A program made the position numbers and the translations under genes. A stretch of 64,000 nucleotides of DNA. Source: Cutibacterium namnetense (GTDB lineage: Bacteria; Actinomycetota; Actinomycetes; Propionibacteriales; Propionibacteriaceae). Location: positions 597,279 to 661,278 of the forward strand of contig NZ_LWHO01000003.1 of NCBI RefSeq assembly GCF_001642025.1. The letters are read 5' to 3'. Below are positions 55,870-64,000 of the stretch, in pieces. The notes beneath the pieces were generated by a model. The model was not told where the DNA came from, did no database searches, and was given only the letters and a program-made list of their open reading frames with translations. Positions within the stretch are counted from its first letter, which is position 1; each line of letters opens with the position of its first letter.

Positions 55870-56837
55870 CAGGACTTCTCTACCACCTCGCGGTTCGGAA
55901 TCTCGATGCCATTTGCGGCAGCCGCAGCACGCGCCAGTTGAATGGCAGGAGCTGCAGCATGAGGCGGATCGACGGCGAGAACATCTGGTCCAAGCCCCAC
56001 CATGAGCTCAGCAAGCCAGGTCGCAGAGGCGACGGCAAAAGTCACCTTCCACGCGTCCCCATCCTTCTCGACATGGCGCACCGGGTGGTACTCAGCAACC
56101 CAGCCCGCGCGCGGGGCAAGGGTCAGCGTCACTTCGTCCACGACATCAGAGAACCATTCGAGGGTTTTGGGCGGACGTCCGTGATTCGTAGCGTGCCCAA
56201 CTCGTCTGCCAGTGACGATGCGATCAAGCCGCCACGTGCGCCACTGCTTGCGAGCCATCGACCATCCGACGAGATAGCGATGACCGTCGCGAACCTCGAC
56301 ACGGACGGGATCGACGATCTGGGTGTGCGGAGTGGGGTCGTCGCCGCGTCGATGGATGATCTCAATGCGCCACTTATTGGCGCAGGCCCCAGTGAACCAT
56401 TCCGACCGCGGATCGTAATCGGCCTCGACGCTGGCCTCCACCGGATCGGGGCCGGCCTGCGGACAGACCTGGCGCAGCTTCTCCACCGCGGATTCCACTG
56501 CTGGGCGAACGGTGTCGTCAGCTAGATCGGCGATGACTTGCAGAGCGGCCAGCAGGGACCACGCCTCGTCGGGGGTCAGACGCATGGGCCGTGGCAGAGC
56601 ATCGGCATTAGTGATGGTGATCGTGCCGTCGGAATCGACAGCGTCCATGTCGATGTCGATGAGGTCGTCTGGCATCCCACCGGGCAGACCAACCATCCAC
56701 AAAATCTTAAGATCGGCGATCACCCGATCAGTGCTGACGCCAAATACCCGGGCAACCTCGGTGACGGCCACCCCAGGGTGGGAGCGCAGATAGGGTATGA
56801 GCGCCAGCAGACGGGCAGTATCGGTGCGAGCGGTCAT
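55869..56837 (-). CDS. pafC: PafC, WYL-domain DNA-damage regulator
   Basis: HTH plus WYL-domain protein that with PafB activates SOS-independent DNA-repair genes in mycobacteria. N-terminal helix-turn-helix (SHPGVAVTEVARVFGVSTD), WYL-type stretch VRVEVRDGHRYLVGWSM, and a C-terminal ligand-binding-like domain. 322 aa. Overlaps pafB by 4 nt. Confidence 0.88.
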   Translation of the reverse strand: MTARTDTARLLALIPYLRSHPGVAVTEVARVFGVSTDRVIADLKILWMVGLPGGMPDDLIDIDMDAVDSDGTITITNADALPRPMRLTPDEAWSLLAALQVIADLADDTVRPAVESAVEKLRQVCPQAGPDPVEASVEADYDPRSEWFTGACANKWRIEIIHRRGDDPTPHTQIVDPVRVEVRDGHRYLVGWSMARKQWRTWRLDRIVTGRRVGHATNHGRPPKTLEWFSDVVDEVTLTLAPRAGWVAEYHPVRHVEKDGDAWKVTFAVASATWLAELMVGLGPDVLAVDPPHAAAPAIQLARAAAAANGIEIPNREVVEKS

Positions 56838-57796
56838 GAGGCGTTCTCCTCCAACCGCAACACGGCATTGATCCTCTCAGCTAATACAGCGCGGGCCTGT
56901 TGGGGGGCAAGCAGGATGATACGACCGCCGGCACGCAGCACGGCTGTCGCAGCCTCGTCGTATCCACCAAACCCACCGGTAACAACCTCATAACCGTCGG
57001 GAACTGGCCCATCCCATTCGGCGCGGGTAGTCATAACCCCTAGACGCACTCCGGGGGCAACGGCCATCGTGACGTCAACTTCTTCCGGTTCAGGTGGCTC
57101 GAGACGATCAAGATGAGCCTCGATCACCTCGGGTTCGGGGCTTGTAACGGTGCCAGGTTCCCCCACGGTCGTCACGGCAGAACTGATACGCGACAGCCGG
57201 AATAGTCGTGGCTCATCGCGGTCGACGTCTCGCCCGACGAGATACCAACGGCCACGTCGCAAAGCCATGCGCCAGGGGTCTACGGTGCGGTGTTTTCCTC
57301 CTCGGTAACCGAAACGGACCCTGGACCGATCGATGGTGGCCCGCCACAGATCAGAAAACGATGGCGCATCTGCGCCGGTGACGACCTGGGTCGCAATACC
57401 CGCCTCCGTGTCGGGTTCAACTCCGGCAGCACGCAACTTCACAAGAGCAGACGTGGAGGACTCGTCGAGAACAGACTCACGCCACACCCGGGCTGCGGTC
57501 GCTAAAGCATCAGCCTCCGCTTGAGTGAACTGAACGGGAGGAAGCTCCACGTCGGCACGGGGAATGCGGTAGCCGACTTCGTCACCGAAGAAGGTGTCGA
57601 GGGTGACGGATTCGACGGTGATACCGATCCGACGCAGCTCCTCTTTGTCCCGTTCAAAGGACCGTTGAAACGCCACCTCGGAAACCTTGCGGTAGTCCTC
57701 AATCATGTCGCGCAGTTGCGCGCGAGTGAGGGGGCGGTCGGTGACCAGAAGAGCGATGACGAGGTTAACCAACCTCTCCGAACGCTGTGCAGCCAT
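56834..57796 (-). CDS. pafB: PafB, WYL-domain DNA-damage regulator
   Basis: Partner of PafC. N-terminal winged helix (SERLVNLVIALLVTDRPLTR), WYL core VRFGYRGG...DPWRMALRRGRWYLVGRD, C-terminal extension ending LRLEENAS. 320 aa from ATG 57796, 6 nt after GGAAGGAGG; an in-frame GTG two codons earlier overlaps the Shine-Dalgarno. pafA, often the gene before pafB, is not in the window. Confidence 0.88.
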   Translation of the reverse strand: MAAQRSERLVNLVIALLVTDRPLTRAQLRDMIEDYRKVSEVAFQRSFERDKEELRRIGITVESVTLDTFFGDEVGYRIPRADVELPPVQFTQAEADALATAARVWRESVLDESSTSALVKLRAAGVEPDTEAGIATQVVTGADAPSFSDLWRATIDRSRVRFGYRGGKHRTVDPWRMALRRGRWYLVGRDVDRDEPRLFRLSRISSAVTTVGEPGTVTSPEPEVIEAHLDRLEPPEPEEVDVTMAVAPGVRLGVMTTRAEWDGPVPDGYEVVTGGFGGYDEAATAVLRAGGRIILLAPQQARAVLAERINAVLRLEENAS

Positions 57797-57870
57797 CGGC
57801 ACCCTCCTTCCAGCGTCCCAGCCTACCCATCTGGACGGGGCATACCTGTCCCGTCACCCCAATTGTTGCC

Positions 57871-57876
57871 TACACT
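57871..57876 (+). promoter_or_regulatory. Candidate -10 box of gluQRS
   Basis: TACACT ends 7 nt before GTG 57884, giving a leaderless transcript. The divergent pafB start is about 90 bp away. Confidence 0.4.
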
Positions 57877-57883
57877 GCCGCCC

Positions 57884-58885
57884 GTGACCGATTTCGCCAC
57901 CATTCATTCCGGTCCGGTACACGCAGCTGGCCGTTTCGCACCCTCCCCAACCTCAGCATTGCATCTGGGGAACCTCCGCACCGCGTTAGCAGCCTGGCTC
58001 TTGGCCCGTTCGACGGATCGTCGATTCGTGGTGCGCATCGAGGATTTAGATCACGCGCGAGTAGCCGCAGCCGGAGACATCGCCTCAACCCAGTTGCGCG
58101 ATCTGGAATCCCTGGGTCTGGATTGGGACGGCCCGGTCATCCGACAGTCTGAGCGTCTCGACTTGTACGCCGACGCAGTAGCGGGGCTCGAAACCTACCC
58201 GTGTTTTTGTACCCGCAAGGAAATCGCGGCGGCCGCCACCGCCCCCAATGAAGCCGATTGGCGCCCGTATCCAGGCACCTGCCGCCTCCTCACCGCCCAG
58301 CAGAGATGCGAACGTGCAGCCAACCGAATGCCAGCCACCCGACTAGCGAGTCACCTGGACGCGGCCGAAGCAACCGACCTCGCTCGTGGCCGCGCCCGGG
58401 GACAGGTGGACGACCTTGTTCTGGTGCGCAATGACGGCACGCCAGCCTACAACCTCGCGGTAGTCGTCGACGATGGTCTGCAAGGGGTTGATCAAATTGT
58501 TCGAGCCCGAGACTTATGGTCCTCGGCCCCTCGTCAAGCACAGTTGGCCGAGCTCCTCGGTTTTGACCCCCCGAACTACGCCCACACTGGCCTTGTCACC
58601 GGTCCAGGAGGGATACGCCTGTCAAAGTCGGCGGGAGCAGCGGGGCTAGCCGATCTCGCGGATTCAGGTATCGATCACCACCGAGTCGTGGCATGGCTTT
58701 GTCGTTCTCTCGGACTCCCTGAGGTTGCTGATCCCCATGAGCTCGTCAACAACGCGTCTCTGACTCCACCCACCCCTGCAGCGGGCATTCACCGCTTAGA
58801 TCCTGGGCCTCTTGGCGGAGCGACGGGATGGTGGAGTGATGCAGTTCTCGATGTGGCGGCGCTGCGCGAGACCCGTCGGCTCTAA
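57884..58885 (+). CDS. gluQRS: Glutamyl-Q tRNA(Asp) synthetase
   Basis: Truncated GluRS paralogue that attaches glutamate to queuosine in tRNA-Asp. HIGH-like SALHLGNLRTA (about residues 25-35), the zinc site CFCTRKEI...YPGTC (about 109-131), and KMSKS-like RLSKSAGA are present; the anticodon-binding domain of GluRS is missing, as expected. 333 aa from GTG 57884; the longer open frame upstream is antisense to pafB. Confidence 0.88.
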   Translation: MTDFATIHSGPVHAAGRFAPSPTSALHLGNLRTALAAWLLARSTDRRFVVRIEDLDHARVAAAGDIASTQLRDLESLGLDWDGPVIRQSERLDLYADAVAGLETYPCFCTRKEIAAAATAPNEADWRPYPGTCRLLTAQQRCERAANRMPATRLASHLDAAEATDLARGRARGQVDDLVLVRNDGTPAYNLAVVVDDGLQGVDQIVRARDLWSSAPRQAQLAELLGFDPPNYAHTGLVTGPGGIRLSKSAGAAGLADLADSGIDHHRVVAWLCRSLGLPEVADPHELVNNASLTPPTPAAGIHRLDPGPLGGATGWWSDAVLDVAALRETRRL

Positions 58886-58927
58886 GACACCTATCGGCCG
58901 GCATGTCTCGCGCAAAGCCATCGTCAC

Positions 58928-59956
58928 TCAGGATTCCTTTTGAGCCGAGAGGATATCGATGACGTAGACCAGGGTCTCGCCCTTCTTTACCAGCGGGTTG
59001 GTGCTGCCGCTGGGGTAGGCGTCCGCAGGCGGCACGATGAGCATCACCCGAGAACCGACGGTCTGACCGGTCAATCCCTTCTTCCACCCAGGAATGGCGG
59101 AACTCATGGATCCAGTCACAGGTTCCCCGGAGTATCCGTCCTCAATAAGCTTCCCAGAGGACCAAGCATAGGTACGATACTTGACGTCAATAGCGTCATT
59201 AGCAGCGACCGCAGGACCCTTACCCTTGATGAGGGGCTGGACGACGAGCTTGTTCGGTTTGACGGCCTTGCCGATGGTCACCGCGGGAGCGCCCTGCACC
59301 TCCTTGACAGCGGGCAGACCAGCAGCCGGTTTGACGGACTCACCCGTGGCCTTCGACAAAGGAAGGCCGACGATATCGACGACGAAAATAAGGGAGTCAC
59401 CCTTCATAATGCCAGCCTGTGGTGAACCACCTTGGGAGTCATAGCCGTCAGATCCAGGCAGCATGATGAGTACTCGGTCACCCTGATGTTTTCCGGCAAG
59501 GCCCTTAGCGAAACCAGGAACCACCTGAGCCAATGGGAAGGTAGCGGCAGCGCCACGCTTATAGGAAGAGTCGAACTCCTTGCCGGTACGACCGTTGACA
59601 CCGACATAATTCACCTTGATAGTGGCGTTCTTGTCGACCTTCTCGCCTTTGCCCTCCTTGAGGACTTTGGACTCGGTCTTAGCGATAACCAGCGGCCAGG
59701 CTCCATCAACCTTCGGCGCCTTGCCGTCCTCGCCGGAAACCTTAATCTGGTCAAGGTTAGTGACCATAGTCGGCTTCTTCGTCGGGGAGGAGGAAGCCTC
59801 GGCGCTGGCAGAAGCGGAAGCCGGAGTACTGGAGGCACTCACTGATGGCTTCGGATCCGACGACGACTTGCTACAGGAGGCGAGGGCCAGCGACGACACG
59901 CACAGGGCGACGGTTAGTGCCGCGGCACTGACCGGACGATACTTGTTCGAACTCAC
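58928..59956 (-). CDS. FKBP-type peptidyl-prolyl isomerase lipoprotein
   Basis: A 342-aa lipoprotein with two FKBP domains, anchored outside the cytoplasmic membrane. Signal peptide ends LALASC (lipobox), then a Ser-rich linker. Domain 1: IKVNYVGVNGRTGKEFDSS ... VPGFAKGLAGKHQGDRV; domain 2: IDVKYRTYAWSSGKLIEDG ... IPGWKKGLTGQTVGSRV. Expected to assist folding of exported proteins. GTG 59956 (MSSNKYRPVSAAAL) gives the best signal peptide; ATG 60001 is an alternative. Confidence 0.88.
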   Translation of the reverse strand: MSSNKYRPVSAAALTVALCVSSLALASCSKSSSDPKPSVSASSTPASASASAEASSSPTKKPTMVTNLDQIKVSGEDGKAPKVDGAWPLVIAKTESKVLKEGKGEKVDKNATIKVNYVGVNGRTGKEFDSSYKRGAAATFPLAQVVPGFAKGLAGKHQGDRVLIMLPGSDGYDSQGGSPQAGIMKGDSLIFVVDIVGLPLSKATGESVKPAAGLPAVKEVQGAPAVTIGKAVKPNKLVVQPLIKGKGPAVAANDAIDVKYRTYAWSSGKLIEDGYSGEPVTGSMSSAIPGWKKGLTGQTVGSRVMLIVPPADAYPSGSTNPLVKKGETLVYVIDILSAQKES

Positions 59957-60011
59957 TTGCCTGAGGTTACCCGAGCGACGCTTCAAGACAATTGAAGCCA
60001 TGCGCAAGAAC

Positions 60012-60749
60012 TCACAGTTCGATGAGGTCGAGGAGCTGACCCAACTCCTCATGAGTAAGCTCACGCATATCGCCGCGCCCCAACCGCTTTAATCGAACCG
60101 GGCCGATTGCGGTGCGAGACAACCGACGCACTGGGTGGGCGACTGAATCCATGATGCGACGCACGATCCGGTTGCGGCCCTCATGAAGACTCACCTCGAC
60201 CAGGGAATGCTCGTCGCCGGCCTGAACCAGACGCACAGCGTCGGGCTTGACAGGGCCATCTTCGAGGGTCAGCCCTTTCGAGAGGCGGTGGATGACTTTG
60301 TCATCAACGCGGCCCTCAACATCGGCCAAGTAGGTCTTGAGAACCTTGTAAGACGGGTGGGCCATCCGGTTAGCGAATTCTCCGTCGTTGGTCAGCAAGA
60401 TGAGGCCCGAGGTCTCAGTGTCGAGCCGACCTACGTGGAACAGGCGGATACCGCGCGGCACCCCTTCGAGGTCGGACAGGCAAGGGCGGCCTTCCGGATC
60501 GTCCATGGTGGAGACGACTCCCTGCGGCTTATTGAGTACGTAATAGACGTGACGCCGCGCAGTCGGGATGCGGGAGCCATCGACCCGGATCTCATCGCGC
60601 TCAGGATCAACACGTCGTCCCTGCTCAACGATGAGCTCACCGTTGACCTCAACCCTTCCAGCCGCGATCATGTCTTCAGCGGCACGGCGGGACGCCAGTC
60701 CGGCCTGGGCCAGCACTTTCTGCAACCGGATACCTTGCTCGTCACTCAT
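60012..60749 (-). CDS. Ribosomal pseudouridine synthase, RluB/RsuA family
   Basis: Converts a uridine in rRNA to pseudouridine. N-terminal S4 domain (GIRLQKVLAQAGLASRRAAE, residues 6-25), catalytic motif GRLDTETSGLILLTNDG with the nucleophile Asp, and HEGRNRIVRRIM near the C-terminus. 245 aa from ATG 60749, 8 nt after AAGGA. In mycobacteria it is preceded by scpA and scpB; here by a RHH-type gene and parA. Confidence 0.92.
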   Translation of the reverse strand: MSDEQGIRLQKVLAQAGLASRRAAEDMIAAGRVEVNGELIVEQGRRVDPERDEIRVDGSRIPTARRHVYYVLNKPQGVVSTMDDPEGRPCLSDLEGVPRGIRLFHVGRLDTETSGLILLTNDGEFANRMAHPSYKVLKTYLADVEGRVDDKVIHRLSKGLTLEDGPVKPDAVRLVQAGDEHSLVEVSLHEGRNRIVRRIMDSVAHPVRRLSRTAIGPVRLKRLGRGDMRELTHEELGQLLDLIEL

Positions 60750-60768
60750 ATTTCTATCCTTAAAGTGT

Positions 60769-61134
60769 TCAGTCAGTAGCGAGGAGATGCGCGAGAACGG
60801 ATTCCTCACCGTTCTCCTCAAAATCGGCCAGAGCCATCGCCACTGAGGCGCGCACGATTCTGCCTCGGTCAGCATTAATGCCCTGGGATCTCATTGTCAG
60901 TCTCGCAGTCTCCAGAGCGATGAGCTCCTCGGTAGAGACATAGACGGTGATCTTCTCATCATGGCGCACACGCCCACTACCGGCACGCTTCCCACCAGAG
61001 GTGGCGTCTTGAGAGGACTTACGCGGTGTGCGTACCTCAGGCTGTTGACTAGCTTCAACCGACTCGGATTCGTGGCTACCAACCGTTGGGCGGAAGAGCT
61101 CGTTAGCCCCTGGCAAGCTCACTCGGCGCGGCAT
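60769..61134 (-). CDS. Predicted ribbon-helix-helix protein coupled to parA
   Basis: A 121-aa protein: MPRRVSLPGANELFRPTVG at the N-terminus, a low-complexity Ser/Gln/Gly-rich linker (about 20-50), then KITVYVSTEELIALETARLT followed by MRSQGINADRGRIVRASVAM, which resembles a ribbon-helix-helix fold (beta strand with alternating residues, then two helices). It overlaps parA by 16 nt and may provide the DNA-binding partner of ParA; that role is inference from position. AGGAGG lies 10 nt before the ATG. Confidence 0.6.
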   Translation of the reverse strand: MPRRVSLPGANELFRPTVGSHESESVEASQQPEVRTPRKSSQDATSGGKRAGSGRVRHDEKITVYVSTEELIALETARLTMRSQGINADRGRIVRASVAMALADFEENGEESVLAHLLATD

Positions 61135-62036
61135 CGAGCCAGTACCTCCTTCGCCAAATCACGGTAGGCCTGAGCCCCCGGGGATGAGGAAGCGTAGCTC
61201 GTGATGGGCTCCCCGGCGACAGTGGTCTCAGGGAACTTGATAGTGCGCTTGATGACGGTGTGGAATACGACGTCACCAAAAGCCTGCACCACCCGCTCCA
61301 TGACCTCTCGGGCGTGCACAGTACGCGGATCGAACATGGTTCCGAGGATGCCGAGGACCTCCAAGTCGGAATTGAGACGGTCCTGGACCTTCTCAATGGT
61401 GTCGGTGAGCAGAGCAATACCACGCAGGGCAAAGAACTCACACTCCAACGGCATGATGACGTAGTCGGAAGCGGTCAGGGCGTTGATAGTGAGCAGACCT
61501 AACGACGGCGCACAGTCAATGAGAATCATGTCGTATTCGCTGCGAACCCGGTCAATAACCCGCTTGAGGGTCTGCTCGCGGGCCACCTCGCTGACAAGCT
61601 GCACCTCAGCAGCTGACAAGTCAATATTGGCCGGTAACAGGTCCATGCCCTCAGTCTCGGTGGGCTGGATGACGTCGTAGATGTCATCATGAGGCGACAT
61701 CAGCAGGGTGTAAATAGAGTTCTCGAGAGTATGGGGGTTGATTCCCAAGCCCACCGAGAGAGAGCCCTGCGGATCGAAGTCCACCAGCAGAACGCGCCGT
61801 CCGTACTCAGCCAGCCCCGCTCCCAGATTGATGGTGGTCGTCGTCTTACCAACACCACCCTTTTGGTTACACATCGAGATGACAGTGGCATGTTTCGGGC
61901 CGTCAGGGATCGGCGTCGGCTCGGGAAGATCAGGAAGCGGGCGTCCGGTCGGACCGATCGAGTTCTCGGCGGCCTCTTCGGCCTCCCGGCCCGGACCAGG
62001 GACGCGGAACAACGGCTCGGTGGCTGTCTCGGACAC
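61119..62036 (-). CDS. parA: ParA-family ATPase
   Basis: Deviant Walker ATPase of the ParA/Soj group, 305 aa. NQKGGVGKTTTTINLG (about residues 58-73) is the P-loop, DFDPQGSLSVGLG and LIDCAPSLGLLTINAL the following motifs. An N-terminal tail of about 45 residues is polar. Corresponds to mycobacterial Rv1708 by position (next to xerD and nudix), not to the oriC-linked parA. GTG 62036 follows AGGAAGG by 7 nt. Confidence 0.9.
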   Translation of the reverse strand: MSETATEPLFRVPGPGREAEEAAENSIGPTGRPLPDLPEPTPIPDGPKHATVISMCNQKGGVGKTTTTINLGAGLAEYGRRVLLVDFDPQGSLSVGLGINPHTLENSIYTLLMSPHDDIYDVIQPTETEGMDLLPANIDLSAAEVQLVSEVAREQTLKRVIDRVRSEYDMILIDCAPSLGLLTINALTASDYVIMPLECEFFALRGIALLTDTIEKVQDRLNSDLEVLGILGTMFDPRTVHAREVMERVVQAFGDVVFHTVIKRTIKFPETTVAGEPITSYASSSPGAQAYRDLAKEVLARCRAE

Positions 62037-62129
62037 GTGCTGACCTTCCTCTCAACGTCGCGACAATACTGCGCTCGCATTAACGATAGTGGGCACAACC
62101 GACAACCACACCTACCCTCAACACTGACC

Positions 62130-63050
62130 TTAGATGGCCCGGGGGTGCGACGCGCGGTAGACCTCCCTCAAATGATCGGCCGTCACGAGGGTATAAATCT
62201 GGGTCGTCGTCACGGAAGAATGCCCCAGCAACTCCTGCACGACGCGGACGTCGGCACCACCGTCTAATAGGTGGGTGGCGTAGGAATGTCGAAGACTGTG
62301 CGGGGATAGGTGCTCGACGTCGAGCCCGGCGCCCTCACCGGCACGACGTATAACAGCCCATGCTGACTGTCGTGACAGCCGCCGACCGCGGGTATTGAGC
62401 AGTAGGGCATGTTCGCCGTTGCCAGCCTTAGCCCACGCAGGACGTCCCCTTACTAACCAGGCATCCACAGCTTGAGCGGCGTAGCTGCCCAGCGGAACGA
62501 TGCGCTCCTTATCCCCCTTGCCAATGAGCCTCAAACCGAGGTCAGGGTCATCCAGCACAGGACGGATGTCATCAACGTCCAGGGCACAGACCTCGGAAAC
62601 CCGTGCCCCCGTACCGTAAAGCAGTTCCAACAGGGCGGCATCCCGTAGCCCCTCAACGGTGCTGGTATCAGGCGCGGCAAGCAATGCCTCAACTTGATCC
62701 ATTGTCAAGGCCTTCGGGAGCCGACGGGAACGGGTGCCTGGAGAAATCCCAGCAGTGACATCGGTCTGGACCTGACCAGTCCCCGTTGCAAAACGGTGCA
62801 GATTTCGTACTGCAACCACACAACGCGTAACAGACGCGGGGGCCAAGCCAATCTGGTCCAGGTGGCGTCGAAATTCCTCGACGTCGACACGGGTCACCTC
62901 GGCTAACGATCCGATCCCGCGCGAGCGGAGGTATTCCTGGTAACGCAACAGGTCACGTCGGTAGGACTGCACCGTGTTATCGGACAGACCTCGCTCCACT
63001 ACAAGATGACGCAAGTAATCCTCAGTCTGGCCACCGATAGACGAGGTCAC
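62130..63050 (-). CDS. xerD: Tyrosine recombinase XerD
   Basis: Resolves chromosome dimers at dif together with XerC and FtsK. Catalytic residues are in TGARVSEVCALDVDD (Arg), HSLRHSYATHLLDGG (His, Arg), GHSSVTTTQIY (His, Tyr). The N-terminal SAM-like domain (residues 8-95) is intact. 306 aa. Its GTG start overlaps the nudix stop by 4 nt. Confidence 0.93.
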   Translation of the reverse strand: MTSSIGGQTEDYLRHLVVERGLSDNTVQSYRRDLLRYQEYLRSRGIGSLAEVTRVDVEEFRRHLDQIGLAPASVTRCVVAVRNLHRFATGTGQVQTDVTAGISPGTRSRRLPKALTMDQVEALLAAPDTSTVEGLRDAALLELLYGTGARVSEVCALDVDDIRPVLDDPDLGLRLIGKGDKERIVPLGSYAAQAVDAWLVRGRPAWAKAGNGEHALLLNTRGRRLSRQSAWAVIRRAGEGAGLDVEHLSPHSLRHSYATHLLDGGADVRVVQELLGHSSVTTTQIYTLVTADHLREVYRASHPRAI

Positions 63051-63706
63051 TTAGCGAAAGCCCCATTAAGACCGCCAGAGCGCTCCCGAATAGGCCACGA
63101 CGAATGAGCCGGGCGCAGCTGGTCAATGCGACCAGTGCGACGAGCCAGTTCCAAGGCCAGCACACCCGTTACGAGGGTCGGAGACTGACATTGCCCGGCG
63201 TAGATTGCCTCGACGAGGTCATCTAACGGCTCCCACCCAGCCTTCATCGACACCTCTTCGCCTTCTAGCACGAATCCCTCAGGGCGCGGTGCCTCGTGGA
63301 GGCCTCGGGCCAGGTAGATCCGCAAGGACTCCTGGGATCCTCCCGGAGTGGTGACGACGTCAACGAGAACCCGCCAATCATCGGCCGACAGCATGGCCTC
63401 CTCGGCCAATTCACGCTGGGCAGCCGTTAGAAAATCCTCTCCCTTGACGTCGAGCAGGCCAGCCGGCGGTTCGACCAACACCATGCGCACCGGGTGGCGG
63501 TACTGTCTTACGACCGCGACACGATCCTGGGCATCCAGGGCGATGATGCCGACCGCACCGGGGTGGCTCGTGTACTGACGGTTGATCCGCTCCCCCGACG
63601 GGGTAAGAACCGCATCATCAACGAAATCGCACACCCGTCCCGCAGCCTTCACCTGGTGGTCAACGACCTGCCAGCACTCGTCCTTATCCCAGCGCTCCTG
63701 ACTCAC
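63047..63706 (-). CDS. Nudix hydrolase, ADP-ribose pyrophosphatase type
   Basis: A 219-aa nudix hydrolase. [20 protein letters not shown] plus RELAEEAML give the nudix box (G-x5-E-x7-R-E-x-x-E-E). The N-terminal domain with [20 protein letters not shown] and [13 protein letters not shown] resembles ADP-ribose pyrophosphatase. The start GTG overlaps the pyrG stop (GTGA), as does the next gene, so pyrG-nudix-xerD is a coupled operon. Confidence 0.9.
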   Translation of the reverse strand: MSQERWDKDECWQVVDHQVKAAGRVCDFVDDAVLTPSGERINRQYTSHPGAVGIIALDAQDRVAVVRQYRHPVRMVLVEPPAGLLDVKGEDFLTAAQRELAEEAMLSADDWRVLVDVVTTPGGSQESLRIYLARGLHEAPRPEGFVLEGEEVSMKAGWEPLDDLVEAIYAGQCQSPTLVTGVLALELARRTGRIDQLRPAHSSWPIRERSGGLNGAFAK

Positions 63707-64000
63707 TTGTCAACCTCCTTGGCGGTCTCTTTGGCCGCATCCTTCGATACCGCTTTAGCGTGCCCGACAGCCGCTGCGACGAGTCCCCGGAACAGCGGGT
63801 GGGCGTGAGTCGGACGGGACTTAAGCTCAGGATGAGCCTGGGTAGCCACGAAGTACGGATGGGTCTGACGATCCAGTTCGACGAACTCGGCAAGACCGCC
63901 ATCTGGGGAGGTGCCGCTAATGCGCAGTCCAGCCTGTTCTAGACGGTCGCGGTAAGCGTTGTTGACCTCGTAACGGTGGCGGTGGCGTTCGGTAACTGTC
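63703..64000 (-). CDS. pyrG: CTP synthase, C-terminal part (runs off the window)
   Basis: The last 98 codons of CTP synthase on the minus strand: [51 protein letters not shown] and [16 protein letters not shown] holds the His and Glu of the glutaminase triad. An extension of about 20 Lys/Ala-rich residues follows. The 5' part lies beyond position 64000. Stop TGA at 63703-63705 overlaps the nudix start. Confidence 0.95.
   Translation of the reverse strand, partial: TVTERHRHRYEVNNAYRDRLEQAGLRISGTSPDGGLAEFVELDRQTHPYFVATQAHPELKSRPTHAHPLFRGLVAAAVGHAKAVSKDAAKETAKEVDK

Overview
The window reads as a chromosomal segment of a high-GC Gram-positive actinobacterium of the Propionibacteriaceae, most probably Cutibacterium. 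The support is the gene orders typical of actinobacteria (mtrA-mtrB-comF-hpf-secA, prfB-ftsE-ftsX-smpB, pafB-pafC-tatA-tatC-helY, pyrG-nudix-xerD-parA), actinobacterial families (DUF3107, DUF6912, Rv3235-like DUF6459, large NAD-glutamate dehydrogenase) and a tmRNA tag AENTRTDFALAA. Species assignment is inference; no database was consulted.

Layout. 0-14 kb: PP2C phosphatase, DUF3107, MiaE-like ferritin-fold protein, DEAD-box RNA helicase, amino-acid permease, trpS with a Trp-Trp leader peptide, a PHP phosphoesterase and NAD-glutamate dehydrogenase, then three small actinobacterial proteins. 14-21.7 kb: secA, hpf, comF, mtrB, mtrA and yqgE. 21.7-23.7 kb: no intact gene, only wreckage of a DUF3800 gene and of a type III restriction/DEAD-helicase-like gene, next to the 3' end of ssrA (tmRNA, 23747-24114). 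24.1-31.3 kb: two DUF1707 membrane proteins and an arginine operon argC-J-B-D-H preceded by an ARG box. 31.4-34.7 kb: smpB, ftsX, ftsE, prfB. 34.7-41.8 kb: tRNA-Val, DUF805 protein, ftsK, thiL, DUF3515 lipoprotein, ddl and an acyltransferase. 41.8-50.3 kb: a leuC pseudogene facing an IclR regulator, tRNA-Glu and tRNA-Gln, CPBP protease, FAH-family protein, thymidine phosphorylase, ilvE, a methyltransferase-like protein, ilvC and an ilvN remnant. 50.3-64 kb: HIT protein, hisF, helY, tatC-tatA, pafC-pafB, gluQRS, FKBP lipoprotein, rluB, an RHH protein, parA, xerD, nudix and the 3' end of pyrG.

How it fits together. Most genes are housekeeping: protein export (SecA, TatAC), trans-translation and ribosome hibernation (tmRNA, SmpB, Hpf), division and chromosome segregation (FtsEX, FtsK, ParA, XerD), envelope sensing (MtrAB) and DNA-damage control (PafBC). 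Two themes stand out. First, post-transcriptional and leaderless expression: an 18-codon peptide with tandem Trp codons precedes a hairpin touching the trpS Shine-Dalgarno, and many start codons lie 6-7 nt after a TANNNT-like -10 box. Second, gene loss from conserved blocks: leuC and ilvN survive as frameshifted remnants beside intact ilvC, ilvE and an LtbR-like IclR gene; lpqB, scpA/scpB, pafA, gpsA and argF/argR/argG are absent from the places where related actinobacteria carry them.

Limits: function calls rest on motif recognition by eye, start codons are partly inferred, and pseudogene calls need alignment for confirmation.
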